Assembly (NCBI RefSeq): GCF_014230145.1
Contig: NZ_JACHVC010000013.1
Coordinates: forward strand, 186,001-250,000
Source of the DNA: Pelagicoccus albus
Lineage (GTDB): Bacteria; Verrucomicrobiota; Verrucomicrobiia; Opitutales; Opitutaceae
Direction of reading: 5' to 3'
Length of the DNA: 64,000 nucleotides
Part shown: positions 27,062 to 35,826 of the stretch, in pieces
Position numbering within the stretch: position 1 is the stretch's first letter
Layout of the letters: each line of letters begins with the position of its first letter
Notes under the pieces: generated by a model
The model's database searches: none
What the model was told of the DNA's origin: nothing
Seen by the model: only the letters and a program-made list of their open reading frames with translations
Position numbers and translations under genes: made by a program

Positions 27062-28549
27062 TTAGCTCGATACGCTAGATGATTTCTCCGCAGCCTTCAT
27101 TGCTACGATTTGCTTGTCCACCTTGTTGGAGGTAATCACGCCATAGTTCATGGATCCAAGCCAGCCTGACATGATGATTCCCACGGATCCTGCGTGATAC
27201 AGTCCGCCAATCTGCTCCGGCAATTCCATCGAGCACTTCAGGCCTTCGAATTTCGTTCCGAAGGAAGTCCCTTCCGGATGGCGTGTGTAGCGGTTGATCG
27301 TTCTCGGCGTCGCCGCCTCCAAGTGGTCAATCTTATCTCGCACACCAGGGATATACTTCTCAAGCGATACCAAAGACTCCTCGATGAGCCGTTGCTTGTG
27401 CGTTTCGTACTCCTCGTCGCTCAAGCTTCCCCAATCCACATATTTGGCGTTCAAAGATGCAACAATGGTGTAACGGTCGGATCCGGGGCGAGTCTCTGGG
27501 TAATAGACAGAGAAGGTTCGGCTGGTAGTGTGGAGGTCGACCAATTCTTCACTGCTAAATACTGGAGCGTCAGACGTGAAGACTAGGTCACCGATGTTCG
27601 GGATCGATTCGCCTTCCTTAATACCCATGTAAACTTGGCAGGAGCTGCTGTTGATGCGAACCGCGTCCAGTTCATCGAGGTAGGCTTGGGAAAACTTTTC
27701 TTCGCCTACCATCTTCTTGACGGTGGTCACTACGTTGGCGTTAGAGACCACTGCCTTGCAGCGGATGGTCTTGAGATTGTCCGGCTCGCTGTCGCGCGTC
27801 CGTCCTTCTAGCACTACGCCAGTCACCTGAGGCTTACCGTCGACCTCTTCGGTCAAAATCTGACGGGCCAAAACATTTTTTCGAAGCGTCGCTCCGTTGC
27901 GCTCCAACTCCTCTACCATCTTTCCTACGAGGACATCCGTTCCGCCTTGGAAGGTGTAGACGCCCTTGCTCATGAAATTCGAGAAAACGATTCCGTAGGT
28001 GATCGCTGGTTCATCGAGCGTGGATCCGTTTGCGTAGGCGATTGGCTCCAACAACAGACGATGTACGTCCTTGCGGCCGGGGAAAAACTCTTCGAAAAGC
28101 TCCCGAGTGGTCCGCTTGTCGTCGTCGTAGAAGTTCATCTGGCGCAGATGCGTGTAGAAGCCTTCCACTTGGTCGCGCTCCAACTTGAAGTCCTCAACCA
28201 GGATTCGAGTAAAGTCCTGGCGGTCAAAAGTCGTCCAGACATCAAACTGCGGGTTGATGAAGCGGACGTCTTTGAGCTGTACGATCGAGTCGGCAATTTC
28301 CTTGGTCCAATATTTCCGGCAAGACTTAACCATGCCGTGCGGGAAGCCGTGGAGAGAAATGTCGAAGATGTGTTTTCCGGGACGCTTGAACCAGGTAGCA
28401 AGGCCTCCGTACTGATAGTGGTGCTCGACCAACAGCACTTTGTGTCCGCATTTCGCAAGAATGTTGGCGCTGGTTAGCCCACCAAGACCACTGCCGATTA
28501 CGACAACGTCGTACTCCTCCTCAACTCCTTCTAGCCAGTTTTTGCCCAT
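27062..28549 (-). CDS. Phytoene desaturase/retinol saturase-like flavoprotein
   Basis: A 495-residue FAD-dependent oxidoreductase of the CrtI/CrtISO/retinol saturase group. The dinucleotide fold is at 13-42 ([20 protein letters not shown], then VLLVEHH). Internal motifs include [15 protein letters not shown] and the C-terminal FAD contact [23 protein letters not shown]. Such enzymes insert, isomerise or saturate double bonds in isoprenoid or lipid chains. No phytoene synthase or other carotenoid gene is near. The ATG at 28549 is used because the frame from 28714 adds 55 unconserved residues. It is the first gene of the fabZ-fabI-oleA-oleB operon, so a lipid chain is a plausible substrate. Confidence 0.85.
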   Translation of the reverse strand: MGKNWLEGVEEEYDVVVIGSGLGGLTSANILAKCGHKVLLVEHHYQYGGLATWFKRPGKHIFDISLHGFPHGMVKSCRKYWTKEIADSIVQLKDVRFINPQFDVWTTFDRQDFTRILVEDFKLERDQVEGFYTHLRQMNFYDDDKRTTRELFEEFFPGRKDVHRLLLEPIAYANGSTLDEPAITYGIVFSNFMSKGVYTFQGGTDVLVGKMVEELERNGATLRKNVLARQILTEEVDGKPQVTGVVLEGRTRDSEPDNLKTIRCKAVVSNANVVTTVKKMVGEEKFSQAYLDELDAVRINSSSCQVYMGIKEGESIPNIGDLVFTSDAPVFSSEELVDLHTTSRTFSVYYPETRPGSDRYTIVASLNAKYVDWGSLSDEEYETHKQRLIEESLVSLEKYIPGVRDKIDHLEAATPRTINRYTRHPEGTSFGTKFEGLKCSMELPEQIGGLYHAGSVGIIMSGWLGSMNYGVITSNKVDKQIVAMKAAEKSSSVSS

Positions 28550-28785
28550 AAGCGGCCAACGAATAGGACTGATAACAGGAAATACAACCGATAAATTGCA
28601 CGCTTTTCTCGAGACCTCGTTAACTGCCCTCCCCAGAGGGAAAAAGGACGGTTTCGGGAGTCTCCGAATCAATTCATCAGGCCTCGCGAAACCGCGTAAA
28701 ATCCCTGCTGGCACACGCGTTGCTTAACACTGTTCTCCTAGTCCTGAATCACGCGCAATAGGCAAAAACGACCCACCAAACAAAC

Positions 28786-29025
28786 ATGAGTACCTTAGCA
28801 AAAGCCTCCGGCGGAGAACAAAATCCCGGCAAAAAAGCGCCCTTCGACACATCGCTCCGAGCCGCGCGTACATTCCAGCAAATTAGCTCCCAATATTGGG
28901 GCAAAAAAAACAGGGGTTCCGCCCTTTCCTACCTACAGTCCCTTTCGGAACTTGAGATCAAAGCAGTCATTCGCGTGCACGGTTTCGCCATGGACCTGCC
29001 CCTTGGCCGAGACGGGAACAATTAA
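28786..29025 (+). CDS. Hypothetical protein, 79 residues
   Basis: A small basic soluble protein with no recognised domain. Visible stretches are FDTSLRAARTFQQISSQYWG and LSYLQSLSELEIKAVIRVHGFAMDLPLG. The ATG at 28786 lies 236 bp from the divergent flavoprotein gene and the frame has coding-like composition. It is probably a lineage-specific gene transcribed ahead of the cyclophilin gene. Confidence 0.5.
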   Translation: MSTLAKASGGEQNPGKKAPFDTSLRAARTFQQISSQYWGKKNRGSALSYLQSLSELEIKAVIRVHGFAMDLPLGRDGNN

Positions 29026-29165
29026 AGCAAAACCCGCTATACTAGGGATTCCCCGAAGTCGGCCAAACTAAGCGCCATTACCGATTCTTTTTAGCCTGAA
29101 CGGTCGATCTGGAATCTAGCCTTTTCTGCTTGCGGATCCGCAGACGCGCGCAATTCGTAAGCGTA

Positions 29166-29645
29166 ATGGCCAAGACCAAGATAAAACTAAAGACCACCCA
29201 GGGGGAGGTAATTCTAAAACTCTTTCCCGATATCGCTCCCAAAGCGTGCGAAAATTTCGCGACTCACGTGGAGAACGGATACTACGACGGAATCATCTTC
29301 CACCGCGTGATTCCCGACTTCATGGTGCAATGCGGAGATCCCACTGGCACCGGCCGTGGCGGCAAATCGATTTGGGGCAAAAACTTCGAAGACGAGTGCA
29401 AGCCTGAAGTAAAATTCGACAAGACCGGAATCCTAGCCATGGCGAACGCTGGACCAGGTACAAACGGCAGCCAATTCTTCATTACCACCGCAAAAACTCC
29501 TTGGCTCAACATGCGCCACACAATCTTCGGCGAAGTGGTCGAGGGTTACGAAAAGATCCAGGCGATCGAATCAGTCGACCGCGACGGGATGGACAAGCCT
29601 CTCGAAGAACAGAAGATCATCAAGGCCACGGTCATGATAGACTAG
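29166..29645 (+). CDS. Cyclophilin-type peptidyl-prolyl isomerase
   Basis: A 159-residue single-domain cyclophilin, apparently cytoplasmic. Landmarks are FPDIAPKACENFATH, the active-site FHRVIPDFMVQCGDPTGTGRGG (with the catalytic Arg and Phe), MANAGPGTNGSQFFITTAKTPWLN and HTIFGEVVEGYEKIQAIE. It speeds cis-trans isomerisation of proline bonds during folding. I chose the ATG at 29166, which gives MAKTKIKLKTTQGEVIL; the longer frame from 29130 adds twelve mostly basic residues that do not form a good signal peptide. A strong terminator follows. Confidence 0.95.
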   Translation: MAKTKIKLKTTQGEVILKLFPDIAPKACENFATHVENGYYDGIIFHRVIPDFMVQCGDPTGTGRGGKSIWGKNFEDECKPEVKFDKTGILAMANAGPGTNGSQFFITTAKTPWLNMRHTIFGEVVEGYEKIQAIESVDRDGMDKPLEEQKIIKATVMID

Positions 29646-29672
29646 CCGAGCCAATCAATTTTTTCAAAAAAG

Positions 29673-29704
29673 GGCCTGCTTCGATATCCGAGGCAGGCCT
29701 TTTT
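29673..29704 (+). terminator. Rho-independent terminator after cyclophilin gene
   Basis: An 11-bp stem with one wobble (29673-29683 with 29689-29699), a 5-base loop and a T-run. The A-run on its left would also allow it to act on the minus strand, where the convergent methyltransferase gene ends at 29716. Confidence 0.92.
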
Positions 29705-29715
29705 CATTTAGAAAT

Positions 29716-30423
29716 TCAAAGGGGCTCTTTGACGCAATAGTACTCCGCAAGAACGCCATCGGAAAAGAGCTCGTCTTGAATCCGAAATCCGTGGCGCTCC
29801 AGCAAGCCTCTCATCACCCAATCATAGGTTGAAAACTCTTCGCGGAAGTGCATCTGAGCGTCTTCGGCCAATGGATCACCACCCAATCCGCGTTGCGTTT
29901 CGACAAAATCCGAAATCGCTCCGAGCGGATCTCCGTCTTGCAAAACGATATCGCGAATAAAGAGCGTACCTCCCTCGGCCAGCATTTGATGGATCCGCCC
30001 CAGTGCGATTCCCTTCCAGAAATCCGGCAAATGGTGCAGTGAGAAACTCGCCGTCACCGCCGCCGCCTTTGCCCCTTCGTGCCTGTAATTCAGAAATCCG
30101 GCGTGGCAAAACGCGATGTTGCTAAGCCCTTCGGCTTCCGCCCTAGCCTTCGCTTTGGCAAGCATCGCCTCGGAAACATCTACGGCGTACACCATGCGGC
30201 AACCCCTAGCAGCCGCTGCCGCCAAGCGGCCCGTTCCAGCCCCGAAGTCTATCAACACGGAATCCGGATCGAGATCGAGACGATCAAGCAAAAGCCTATT
30301 CTCGTTCTCCACATCCCGAAATTGCCCGTGCCTCTCATCGTAGACTTCGGCCTCTGCGGAGAGACCGTAGTCGACGCCGAACTGCTTGAACTCATTAAAC
30401 TGAAACGGGGTGATGTCTTGCAT
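29716..30423 (-). CDS. Class I SAM-dependent methyltransferase
   Basis: A 235-residue Rossmann-fold methyltransferase. Motif I is VLIDFGAGTGRLAAAAA near 57-73, motif II contains VYAVDVSEAMLAKAKA, and the post-motif segment is VTASFSLHHLPDFWKGIAL. The acceptor substrate cannot be read from the sequence. I chose the ATG at 30423 over a TTG three codons upstream. It lies 13 bp after the acetolactate synthase gene on the same strand and is probably co-transcribed, though no functional link is evident. Confidence 0.88.
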   Translation of the reverse strand: MQDITPFQFNEFKQFGVDYGLSAEAEVYDERHGQFRDVENENRLLLDRLDLDPDSVLIDFGAGTGRLAAAAARGCRMVYAVDVSEAMLAKAKARAEAEGLSNIAFCHAGFLNYRHEGAKAAAVTASFSLHHLPDFWKGIALGRIHQMLAEGGTLFIRDIVLQDGDPLGAISDFVETQRGLGGDPLAEDAQMHFREEFSTYDWVMRGLLERHGFRIQDELFSDGVLAEYYCVKEPL

Positions 30424-30436
30424 TTCTATCAATGGG

Positions 30437-32125
30437 CTAGATCGCGACCTCCTTCTCAGCTTGCTCGATGATAGCTTCGGAGTTAGCGCCGCCTGGAGGA
30501 ACCATGGGGAAAACCTTGTGAGTTACGTCTAGAGGAACGTTTATCAAAACACAACCCGGAGCGTTGAGGGCTTCTTCCAAGGTTTCCGATGGGTTTTCTG
30601 CCGAACCGAGGTCGTAGGCGGAAATCCCAAAGCCGCGTGCGATCATGCAAAAGTCGAGATGACTACTGAAGTTTGAAGCGAAGATGTTCTTTCCGTAAAA
30701 AAGTGTCTGCTGCTGGTGAACCAAACCGAGTGAATTGTTGTTACACAATACAACCTTTAGGTCCAAGCCTTCCTCGGCGGCTGTCGCCAACTCCTGGATG
30801 TTCATCATCAAGCTACCGTCGCCAGAAAAGCAAACGACCTTCTGGTCCGGAGCCTCTAGAGCCGCGCCGATTGCCGCCGGCAAACCAAAGCCCATGGTGC
30901 CAAGCCCACCGGAAGTCAGCCAGCGGCGCGGTTTCTCGAAATCAAAGGCCTGCGCAGCTCGCATCTGGTGCTGACCTACATCCGTCGTGACGATTGTATC
31001 CTCAGGGCAGATACGTTGTGTTTCACGAATGATACCATAAGCAGAGGTCGCCGAGTCTGGGTTAGGCATCTCCATGGGAAAATCCTTTTTCAATTCCGCA
31101 ACTCTGCTCATCCAACTCTCTCTACGGCGAGCGCGAGTACGGGGGGAAAGATCCCTCAGGGCAGCCTTCAAATCCGCCCGGATTCCAACGTGAGCGGTCT
31201 TAATCTTGTCCAGCTCCGCATTATCGATATCGATATGTACAATCTTCGCATTCGGACAAAACTGAGCCACCTTTCCAGTTGCCCGGTCGTCAAATCTAGC
31301 TCCAAGAGCTATAAGCAAATCGGCTTCTTGCAAGGCCATGTTCGTATATCGAGCGGCATGCATACCTAGCATGCCAATGCTCTGAGAATGGCTCGCCGGA
31401 AACGCGCCCAATCCCATCAAGGTCGTAGTAACGGGAGCGTGGATACGCTCCGCAAACTGCAAAGTCTCCTCCTCAGCTGAACTGTGGATAGCTCCTCCAC
31501 CCAAATAAATAATGGGCCGTTCGGCGGCATCGATCAATGCTGCCGCTTCCTCAATCTTCGCCATTGGGTAGGCGGGAAGTTCGGAACGGAATCGGGCAGC
31601 CGGCCATTCAGGAACTTGTATCCGCTGCATTTGTACGTCTTTGGGGATATCAATGAGAACTGGCCCAGGCCGACCAGAGATCGCAACTTCAAAAGCTTGC
31701 GGAATAATCTCCAGTAATTCTTCCGCGGAGCGGGCCATGTAACTGTGCTTGGTAACAGGAACACTCAAACCATAGGTGTCTATCTCCTGAAAGGCATCGG
31801 TGCCGATCAAGCTCAGCGGTACTTGACCTGTGATACAAATAACCGGGATCGAATCCAATTTTGCGTCGGCCAAGGCTGTGATCGTATTAGTCGCTCCCGG
31901 GCCAGAAGTTGCAAAGAAGACCGATGGCTGGCCGCTCACGCGTGCTTGCCCCTGAGCTATAAAACCAGCTCCCTGCTCGTGGCGTGCGAGAATGTGCCGG
32001 ATGGATTCGCTGCGGGAAAGGGCATCGTACATGGGGAGATTCGCTCCTCCAGGTATGCCTGCGATTTGCTTAATGCCCTGTCTCTCGAGCAATTTGATCA
32101 ATATTTCTGCGCCTGTGTAGTTCAT
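30437..32125 (-). CDS. ilvB: Acetolactate synthase large subunit, IlvB (AHAS I)-like
   Basis: A 562-residue second acetohydroxyacid synthase. The catalytic glutamate is E50 (LARHEQGAGFIAQGQARV). The ThDP motif is GDGSLMMNIQELATA, ending in CNNNSLGLVHQQQTLFY, and the C-terminus reads VFPMVPPGGANSE. These last segments resemble E. coli IlvB (AHAS I) closely and differ clearly from the plant-type enzyme encoded at 10772-12550. It keeps Pro in ITGQVPLSLIG. No IlvN-type regulatory subunit is adjacent. A strong hairpin lies 61 bp upstream of its start, which could attenuate it. Confidence 0.94.
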   Translation of the reverse strand: MNYTGAEILIKLLERQGIKQIAGIPGGANLPMYDALSRSESIRHILARHEQGAGFIAQGQARVSGQPSVFFATSGPGATNTITALADAKLDSIPVICITGQVPLSLIGTDAFQEIDTYGLSVPVTKHSYMARSAEELLEIIPQAFEVAISGRPGPVLIDIPKDVQMQRIQVPEWPAARFRSELPAYPMAKIEEAAALIDAAERPIIYLGGGAIHSSAEEETLQFAERIHAPVTTTLMGLGAFPASHSQSIGMLGMHAARYTNMALQEADLLIALGARFDDRATGKVAQFCPNAKIVHIDIDNAELDKIKTAHVGIRADLKAALRDLSPRTRARRRESWMSRVAELKKDFPMEMPNPDSATSAYGIIRETQRICPEDTIVTTDVGQHQMRAAQAFDFEKPRRWLTSGGLGTMGFGLPAAIGAALEAPDQKVVCFSGDGSLMMNIQELATAAEEGLDLKVVLCNNNSLGLVHQQQTLFYGKNIFASNFSSHLDFCMIARGFGISAYDLGSAENPSETLEEALNAPGCVLINVPLDVTHKVFPMVPPGGANSEAIIEQAEKEVAI

Positions 32126-32185
32126 TTTCGGATTCAGTTTATAAATTCAATTTCAGCTGGATCCCGCGGAGACGCCCTAAAAACG

Positions 32186-32219
32186 AACAACCCCGCCGGA
32201 TTGCGCCGGCGGGGTTGTT
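32186..32219. terminator. Strong terminator hairpin upstream of second ilvB
   Basis: A perfect 14-bp stem (32186-32199 with 32206-32219) with a 6-base loop. On the minus strand it is followed by CG and then five T, so it can stop transcription heading into ilvB. It begins 5 bp after the stop codon of the small minus-strand frame at 32224-32502. It may simply end that unit or act as an attenuator for ilvB. Confidence 0.85.
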
Positions 32220-32223
32220 TCGA

Positions 32224-32502
32224 TTAGCTATTCGCTTGTATCAACCTCTCGCTGACGCGGTCCATCCGACCACGACCACCACGACCACGTTCACTAGCAC
32301 GAGGTTGAATAGCTTGGCTGCCTTGTTTGCGGATGGTGTCATCTTTAAGAGATTGTAATTCGAGGAACGGCCAAAACCGCTCACGATTGAGGAAAAAGTC
32401 TTTCGATTCTGGAAATGTCAAGTCCCATTCAGGAGCTTGTCCACCAACGAAGCTGCAAAGTGAAATGGCCAACCTGCTTCTCAACAGATTGGCCACGTAC
32501 AA
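32224..32502 (-). CDS. Possible small basic protein or leader ORF
   Basis: An open frame of 92 codons ends 5 bp before the strong hairpin. The product has no recognised family; it ends in a GRGGRGRMDRVSERLIQANS tail encoded by a short CGACCA-type repeat at about 32267-32300. The only starts near the beginning are TTG (32502) and GTG (32496), with no clear ribosome binding site. The terminator position supports a real transcript, but whether the peptide is made is uncertain. No run of Ile, Leu or Val codons typical of a branched-chain leader peptide is present. Confidence 0.35.
   Translation of the reverse strand: MYVANLLRSRLAISLCSFVGGQAPEWDLTFPESKDFFLNRERFWPFLELQSLKDDTIRKQGSQAIQPRASERGRGGRGRMDRVSERLIQANS
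32466..32495. promoter_or_regulatory. Inverted repeat in the ilvB upstream region
   Basis: TGGCCAA at 32466-32472 pairs with TTGGCCA at 32489-32495, and three more base pairs form inside after one mismatch. It lies at the 5' edge of the small minus-strand frame. As RNA it would form a stable hairpin near the start of the transcript; as DNA it could be an operator. No T-run follows. Confidence 0.4.
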
Positions 32503-32527
32503 ATTAAATTGAGTCTGAGTGTTAAAA

Positions 32528-33034
32528 CTACGCTTTTGCGGGCTTGTAGTAGGAGACGATTGAAGCTCTTCCGAGCTCGTGTTGCATAACCGTCATGAAC
32601 ATGGCTTGCGCGAGCGGAGTGTTTGCTTTGATCCCCAGCGTCTCCACATCAAGAGCGATAACGGTGAAAAGATAAGTATGCGTAAAGTCTCCCAATGGTG
32701 GACAAGGTCCGCAATAGGCCGCCATCCCTGTATCGACTTCCGCCATGAACGCCTTTTCCGGCAAGAGACCAGTTCCTGGATTTCCCGCCCCAGTCGGGAG
32801 TTCACTCACCGAAGCGGGAATATCGAAAACCGCCCAATGCCAAAATCCGCTTTGCGTAGGGGCATCTGGGTCAAAACAAGTGACCACAAAACTCTTTGTT
32901 CCCTCAGGAACATTCGTCCAAGCGAGGTGTGGCGAAACGTTTTTGCCAGAATATCCGAAGATATCTGCTAGTTGCTCGGGCGCGAAATTCCCCCCGAGAT
33001 CGTTGCTGCTTAGCGTGAATAGATCTTTGCTCAT
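32528..33034 (-). CDS. YbhB/YbcL-family PEBP protein
   Basis: A 168-residue phosphatidylethanolamine-binding-fold protein (Raf kinase inhibitor-like family). The ligand-site motifs are VTCFDPDAPTQSGFWHWAVFDIP near 50-72 and AAYCGPCPPLGDFTHTYLFTVIALD near 105-130. Bacterial members bind small anions or lipids, and their physiological role is unsettled. There is no signal peptide, so it should be cytoplasmic. It appears to be a single gene. Confidence 0.93.
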   Translation of the reverse strand: MSKDLFTLSSNDLGGNFAPEQLADIFGYSGKNVSPHLAWTNVPEGTKSFVVTCFDPDAPTQSGFWHWAVFDIPASVSELPTGAGNPGTGLLPEKAFMAEVDTGMAAYCGPCPPLGDFTHTYLFTVIALDVETLGIKANTPLAQAMFMTVMQHELGRASIVSYYKPAKA

Positions 33035-33155
33035 ATACGTGGAGTTTTGTTTTTACCTGTTTTCTTCAGAGAATGAACATCACCACAATCCGGCGTGATG
33101 AGACATCGCTCAATCTTTGGAAGACGCCTAAGTTTTGTCAGGGTTTCTTGAATAC

Positions 33156-34523
33156 TCAAGGTATTAACTCAAAATCGTCCTCTAGCATTTTCAAAACATT
33201 CATATAGGCTCGAGCATCGTGGTAAGACGCCTTCCAACGGTGGGCCTTGAAGGTTTGCTGACCTTGCTCATACCGGTCTCCGAAGTTTCTCCAAGCTCCA
33301 TATTCTTTGTCTAACAGGTATTTTTGAATGTAGCCCCACTGCTTTAAAAAGGCTTTCTCGTACTTCTCATCCTCCGGAAAAAGCTTGGCCATCAGCAAGG
33401 TCGCGTTCAGCGACTCACCGGCTACCCACCAGACTTTGTCCGTATCTATAATCTCGCACGGGCCTTCACTTCGGAAGTAGTACCCTGACTCAAAGAGAGA
33501 CCCTTCCTCTTGATCCCAGCCAGTCGCCAAAGCGTGATCTACCAAGCTTCGAGCAGTCTCTAAGGTATCCTCGCTAAACGATCCGTTCAGAACGTGGTCT
33601 GCTTCCAGCATCAAAAAAGCGGTCTCCACGTCGTGCCCCCAAGAGACATGGTCAAAAAAACGATTCGCCACGATCTGCTCTCGAGGTAATTGCCCCAAAC
33701 TGAGAGGCGACCAATCTCGCTCAAAATAAAGGTGGAGAAAGCCTTTGTTATTCACGAATCGGTCGCGAACTAGCTTAAGCACCTCTCGTAATCTTTCTTC
33801 TACCCGCGGATCCGGCCAGACTCGGTAGAGCGAGGCCAGGCATTCGAGAAGGTGGATGGAAGAGTTGTAATCCTTGAGCCCGATAAAATCAGTATCGAAA
33901 GCATCGATACGTTTTGCAGTCCAGTTCCCTTGCCGATCCATGGTGTCGATGTACCCGCCGTGCTCGGAATCCCATGCGTGCGATTCTAGCCAGGAAAATG
34001 ATTTTTTGGCATATTCCAAAGCCTGAACATCACCTGCATGTGCATAGCGGCTAGCGAGTCCATAAATTGCAAATGCCATACCATAGGCGTTTTTCGAATC
34101 ATCGACGACTACCCTTCCCTCCCGATCGACTAAGGTGAAAAATCCCCCGTATTCCGAATCCCACATGGATTCGATCAGGAACGTAACGCCTTGCTCTGCA
34201 TAGGTCGCATACACCGGATCACCTGTGAAATCCGCAAGTTCGGATAAAACCCAAATATGGCGAGCTTGCCCTACTAGGAATTTGTCCTGATTTCCGGCCT
34301 GATTCCATTTCTCGTCAAAGCTTGTCAGATAACCACCGTAAACCTTGTCTACAGTATCCGGATACCAAGCTTCCAAAAGATCGCTCCGGAAGGATTTTTC
34401 AATTTCCTCCCGGGCCTTTGGAAGACTTGACGGGTACCCGTCAAAAATCGAAGTCGATGAGAAGTGAATCGCCGCTCCAATCGCAGCGATCAGCGTGATT
34501 GCGACTATACCAGCTTTAGACAA
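33156..34523 (-). CDS. AGE-family sugar 2-epimerase, membrane-anchored or exported
   Basis: A 455-residue protein of the N-acylglucosamine/cellobiose 2-epimerase family with an (alpha/alpha)6-barrel. Family motifs include QARHIWVLSELADFTGD near 88-104, KNAYGMAFAIYGLASRYA near 145-160, KDYNSSIHLLECLASLYRVWPD, and the histidine-bearing HVSWGHDVETAFLMLEA. It starts with a hydrophobic segment (residues 4-22, AGIVAITLIAAIGAAIHFS) that should act as a signal anchor or signal peptide, whereas most characterised members are cytoplasmic. Whether it epimerises cellobiose, mannobiose or another sugar cannot be told. The following gene encodes an unrelated aminopeptidase. Confidence 0.85.
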   Translation of the reverse strand: MSKAGIVAITLIAAIGAAIHFSSTSIFDGYPSSLPKAREEIEKSFRSDLLEAWYPDTVDKVYGGYLTSFDEKWNQAGNQDKFLVGQARHIWVLSELADFTGDPVYATYAEQGVTFLIESMWDSEYGGFFTLVDREGRVVVDDSKNAYGMAFAIYGLASRYAHAGDVQALEYAKKSFSWLESHAWDSEHGGYIDTMDRQGNWTAKRIDAFDTDFIGLKDYNSSIHLLECLASLYRVWPDPRVEERLREVLKLVRDRFVNNKGFLHLYFERDWSPLSLGQLPREQIVANRFFDHVSWGHDVETAFLMLEADHVLNGSFSEDTLETARSLVDHALATGWDQEEGSLFESGYYFRSEGPCEIIDTDKVWWVAGESLNATLLMAKLFPEDEKYEKAFLKQWGYIQKYLLDKEYGAWRNFGDRYEQGQQTFKAHRWKASYHDARAYMNVLKMLEDDFELIP

Positions 34524-34566
34524 TTCAAGTGAGGGATGAATTCAAAGCTGGTTTAGCCTGAAACGC

Positions 34567-35769
34567 TTAGATCGTAAACTGTCCGTTCTCGTAAATCACG
34601 AGGCTACTTCCATCCTTGAGAAAAGCGGTAACCTTACGATTGGAAGTCGCTACGATATCGGTGTGAACCACCGAATTATTGTAGCCCATTTCCGCCCACT
34701 CTTCCTCTGAAACAGAAGACGGATCCCCTGTATAAGAGTCACGGTAGGCCGCACCGACAGCGATGTGCGTATTACCAAATTCGCCACCAACGTTCTCGTC
34801 GTAGAGCGTTTCACCCATGAACTTGGTGATCTTGGAAAAACGTCGATCAGTCAGCGAAAACTCACCTACCTTATCTGCGTTCTCTACCGCAATCATCTCC
34901 TTAAGAAGGTCCTCTCCCTTGGTCGCGGTAGCCTTGACGACTACCCCATCCTTGAATTCCAAATACGCGCCTTCGATGATCGCTCCGTAGCGGTAGAGAG
35001 GTTCGGTGAATTGGATATGCCCCTCGGTGCCTCTCCAGTCCGGAGAAACAAAAAGCTCGAAACTTGGAATGTTTCGTCCCGATCCGCCCAACCACTTTCG
35101 CTTGGCGCCTAGCTGAACCCACAGATCGGTATCCTCCGCTTCCACTTGGACCTTTTCGATTTCCAATGCGTCGAGCTTATCTTTGTAGGAGTACAGTTCT
35201 TCGTAGAGAGACTTCCATTTTTCAGCCGGCTTATCCTCTTTCAGATAGCAGGCCTCGATGATCTGCTCCCAGTATTCCTCAAGCGTCATGCCTACTTCGT
35301 CAGCCATTTGCTGCGTTCCCCACATCGCCAAAGTCCAGGTGTACTCGCCTGCTGACTCCTTTTCCCGGCGCCACTCCATGTAGGGCTTAAGGGCCTTTTG
35401 ACGAGCCATGATCTTCTTGCTAGGGATCCCCTCGAGCTCCTTCTTATTGGTCTCGGACAAGATCGCCACCGTGTGATCAATCTGGTCAACCAAGCCTTTC
35501 ATGTATTTTTCGGGGAAAAAGGACAGCTGCTCTTCGTTCGCCAACTCGAAAAACTCTCTCTCGATATCATCGGGAGTGAAGAAGATGAGAGGATGAGCAC
35601 CGGCTTTGACGACCGCTCTCCGCAAAGCCACGAGAAATGGCTTCGCCACTTCCGACACGCGCAGTTGCACGACTTCGCCCGGCTTAACACCTTCTCCCCC
35701 GTTCAACGCGAAGTTGATCATCACATCCGCGTACTTTTCCAAAATCTCCTTTGAAGGCTCGTAACTCAT
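34567..35769 (-). CDS. M29-family aminopeptidase
   Basis: A 400-residue metallo-aminopeptidase of the thermophilic aminopeptidase/AmpS family (M29), removing N-terminal residues with a two-metal centre. Expected ligand-bearing segments are visible: a glutamate in FTEPLYRYGAIIEG, GEFGNTHIAVGAAYRDSY, and the HxD pair in VVHTDIVATS. The N-terminal domain reads EILEKYADVMINFALNGGEGVKPGEVVQL. The ATG at 35769 matches this family start; the longer frame from 35811 adds 14 unconserved residues. It is on the same strand as the AGE-family gene 43 bp downstream. Confidence 0.93.
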   Translation of the reverse strand: MSYEPSKEILEKYADVMINFALNGGEGVKPGEVVQLRVSEVAKPFLVALRRAVVKAGAHPLIFFTPDDIEREFFELANEEQLSFFPEKYMKGLVDQIDHTVAILSETNKKELEGIPSKKIMARQKALKPYMEWRREKESAGEYTWTLAMWGTQQMADEVGMTLEEYWEQIIEACYLKEDKPAEKWKSLYEELYSYKDKLDALEIEKVQVEAEDTDLWVQLGAKRKWLGGSGRNIPSFELFVSPDWRGTEGHIQFTEPLYRYGAIIEGAYLEFKDGVVVKATATKGEDLLKEMIAVENADKVGEFSLTDRRFSKITKFMGETLYDENVGGEFGNTHIAVGAAYRDSYTGDPSSVSEEEWAEMGYNNSVVHTDIVATSNRKVTAFLKDGSSLVIYENGQFTI

Positions 35770-35826
35770 GGCGTTCCACAATTGCCCTTGCAGGATAAAA
35801 TGCAAGGCCACTGGATTCAGTCCGGT

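Noticed and set aside
32267-32300. Short CGACCA-type repeats as a possible CRISPR or VNTR
   Set aside because: Units are only 5-8 bp, few and without spacers; they encode the GRGGRGR stretch of the small frame.
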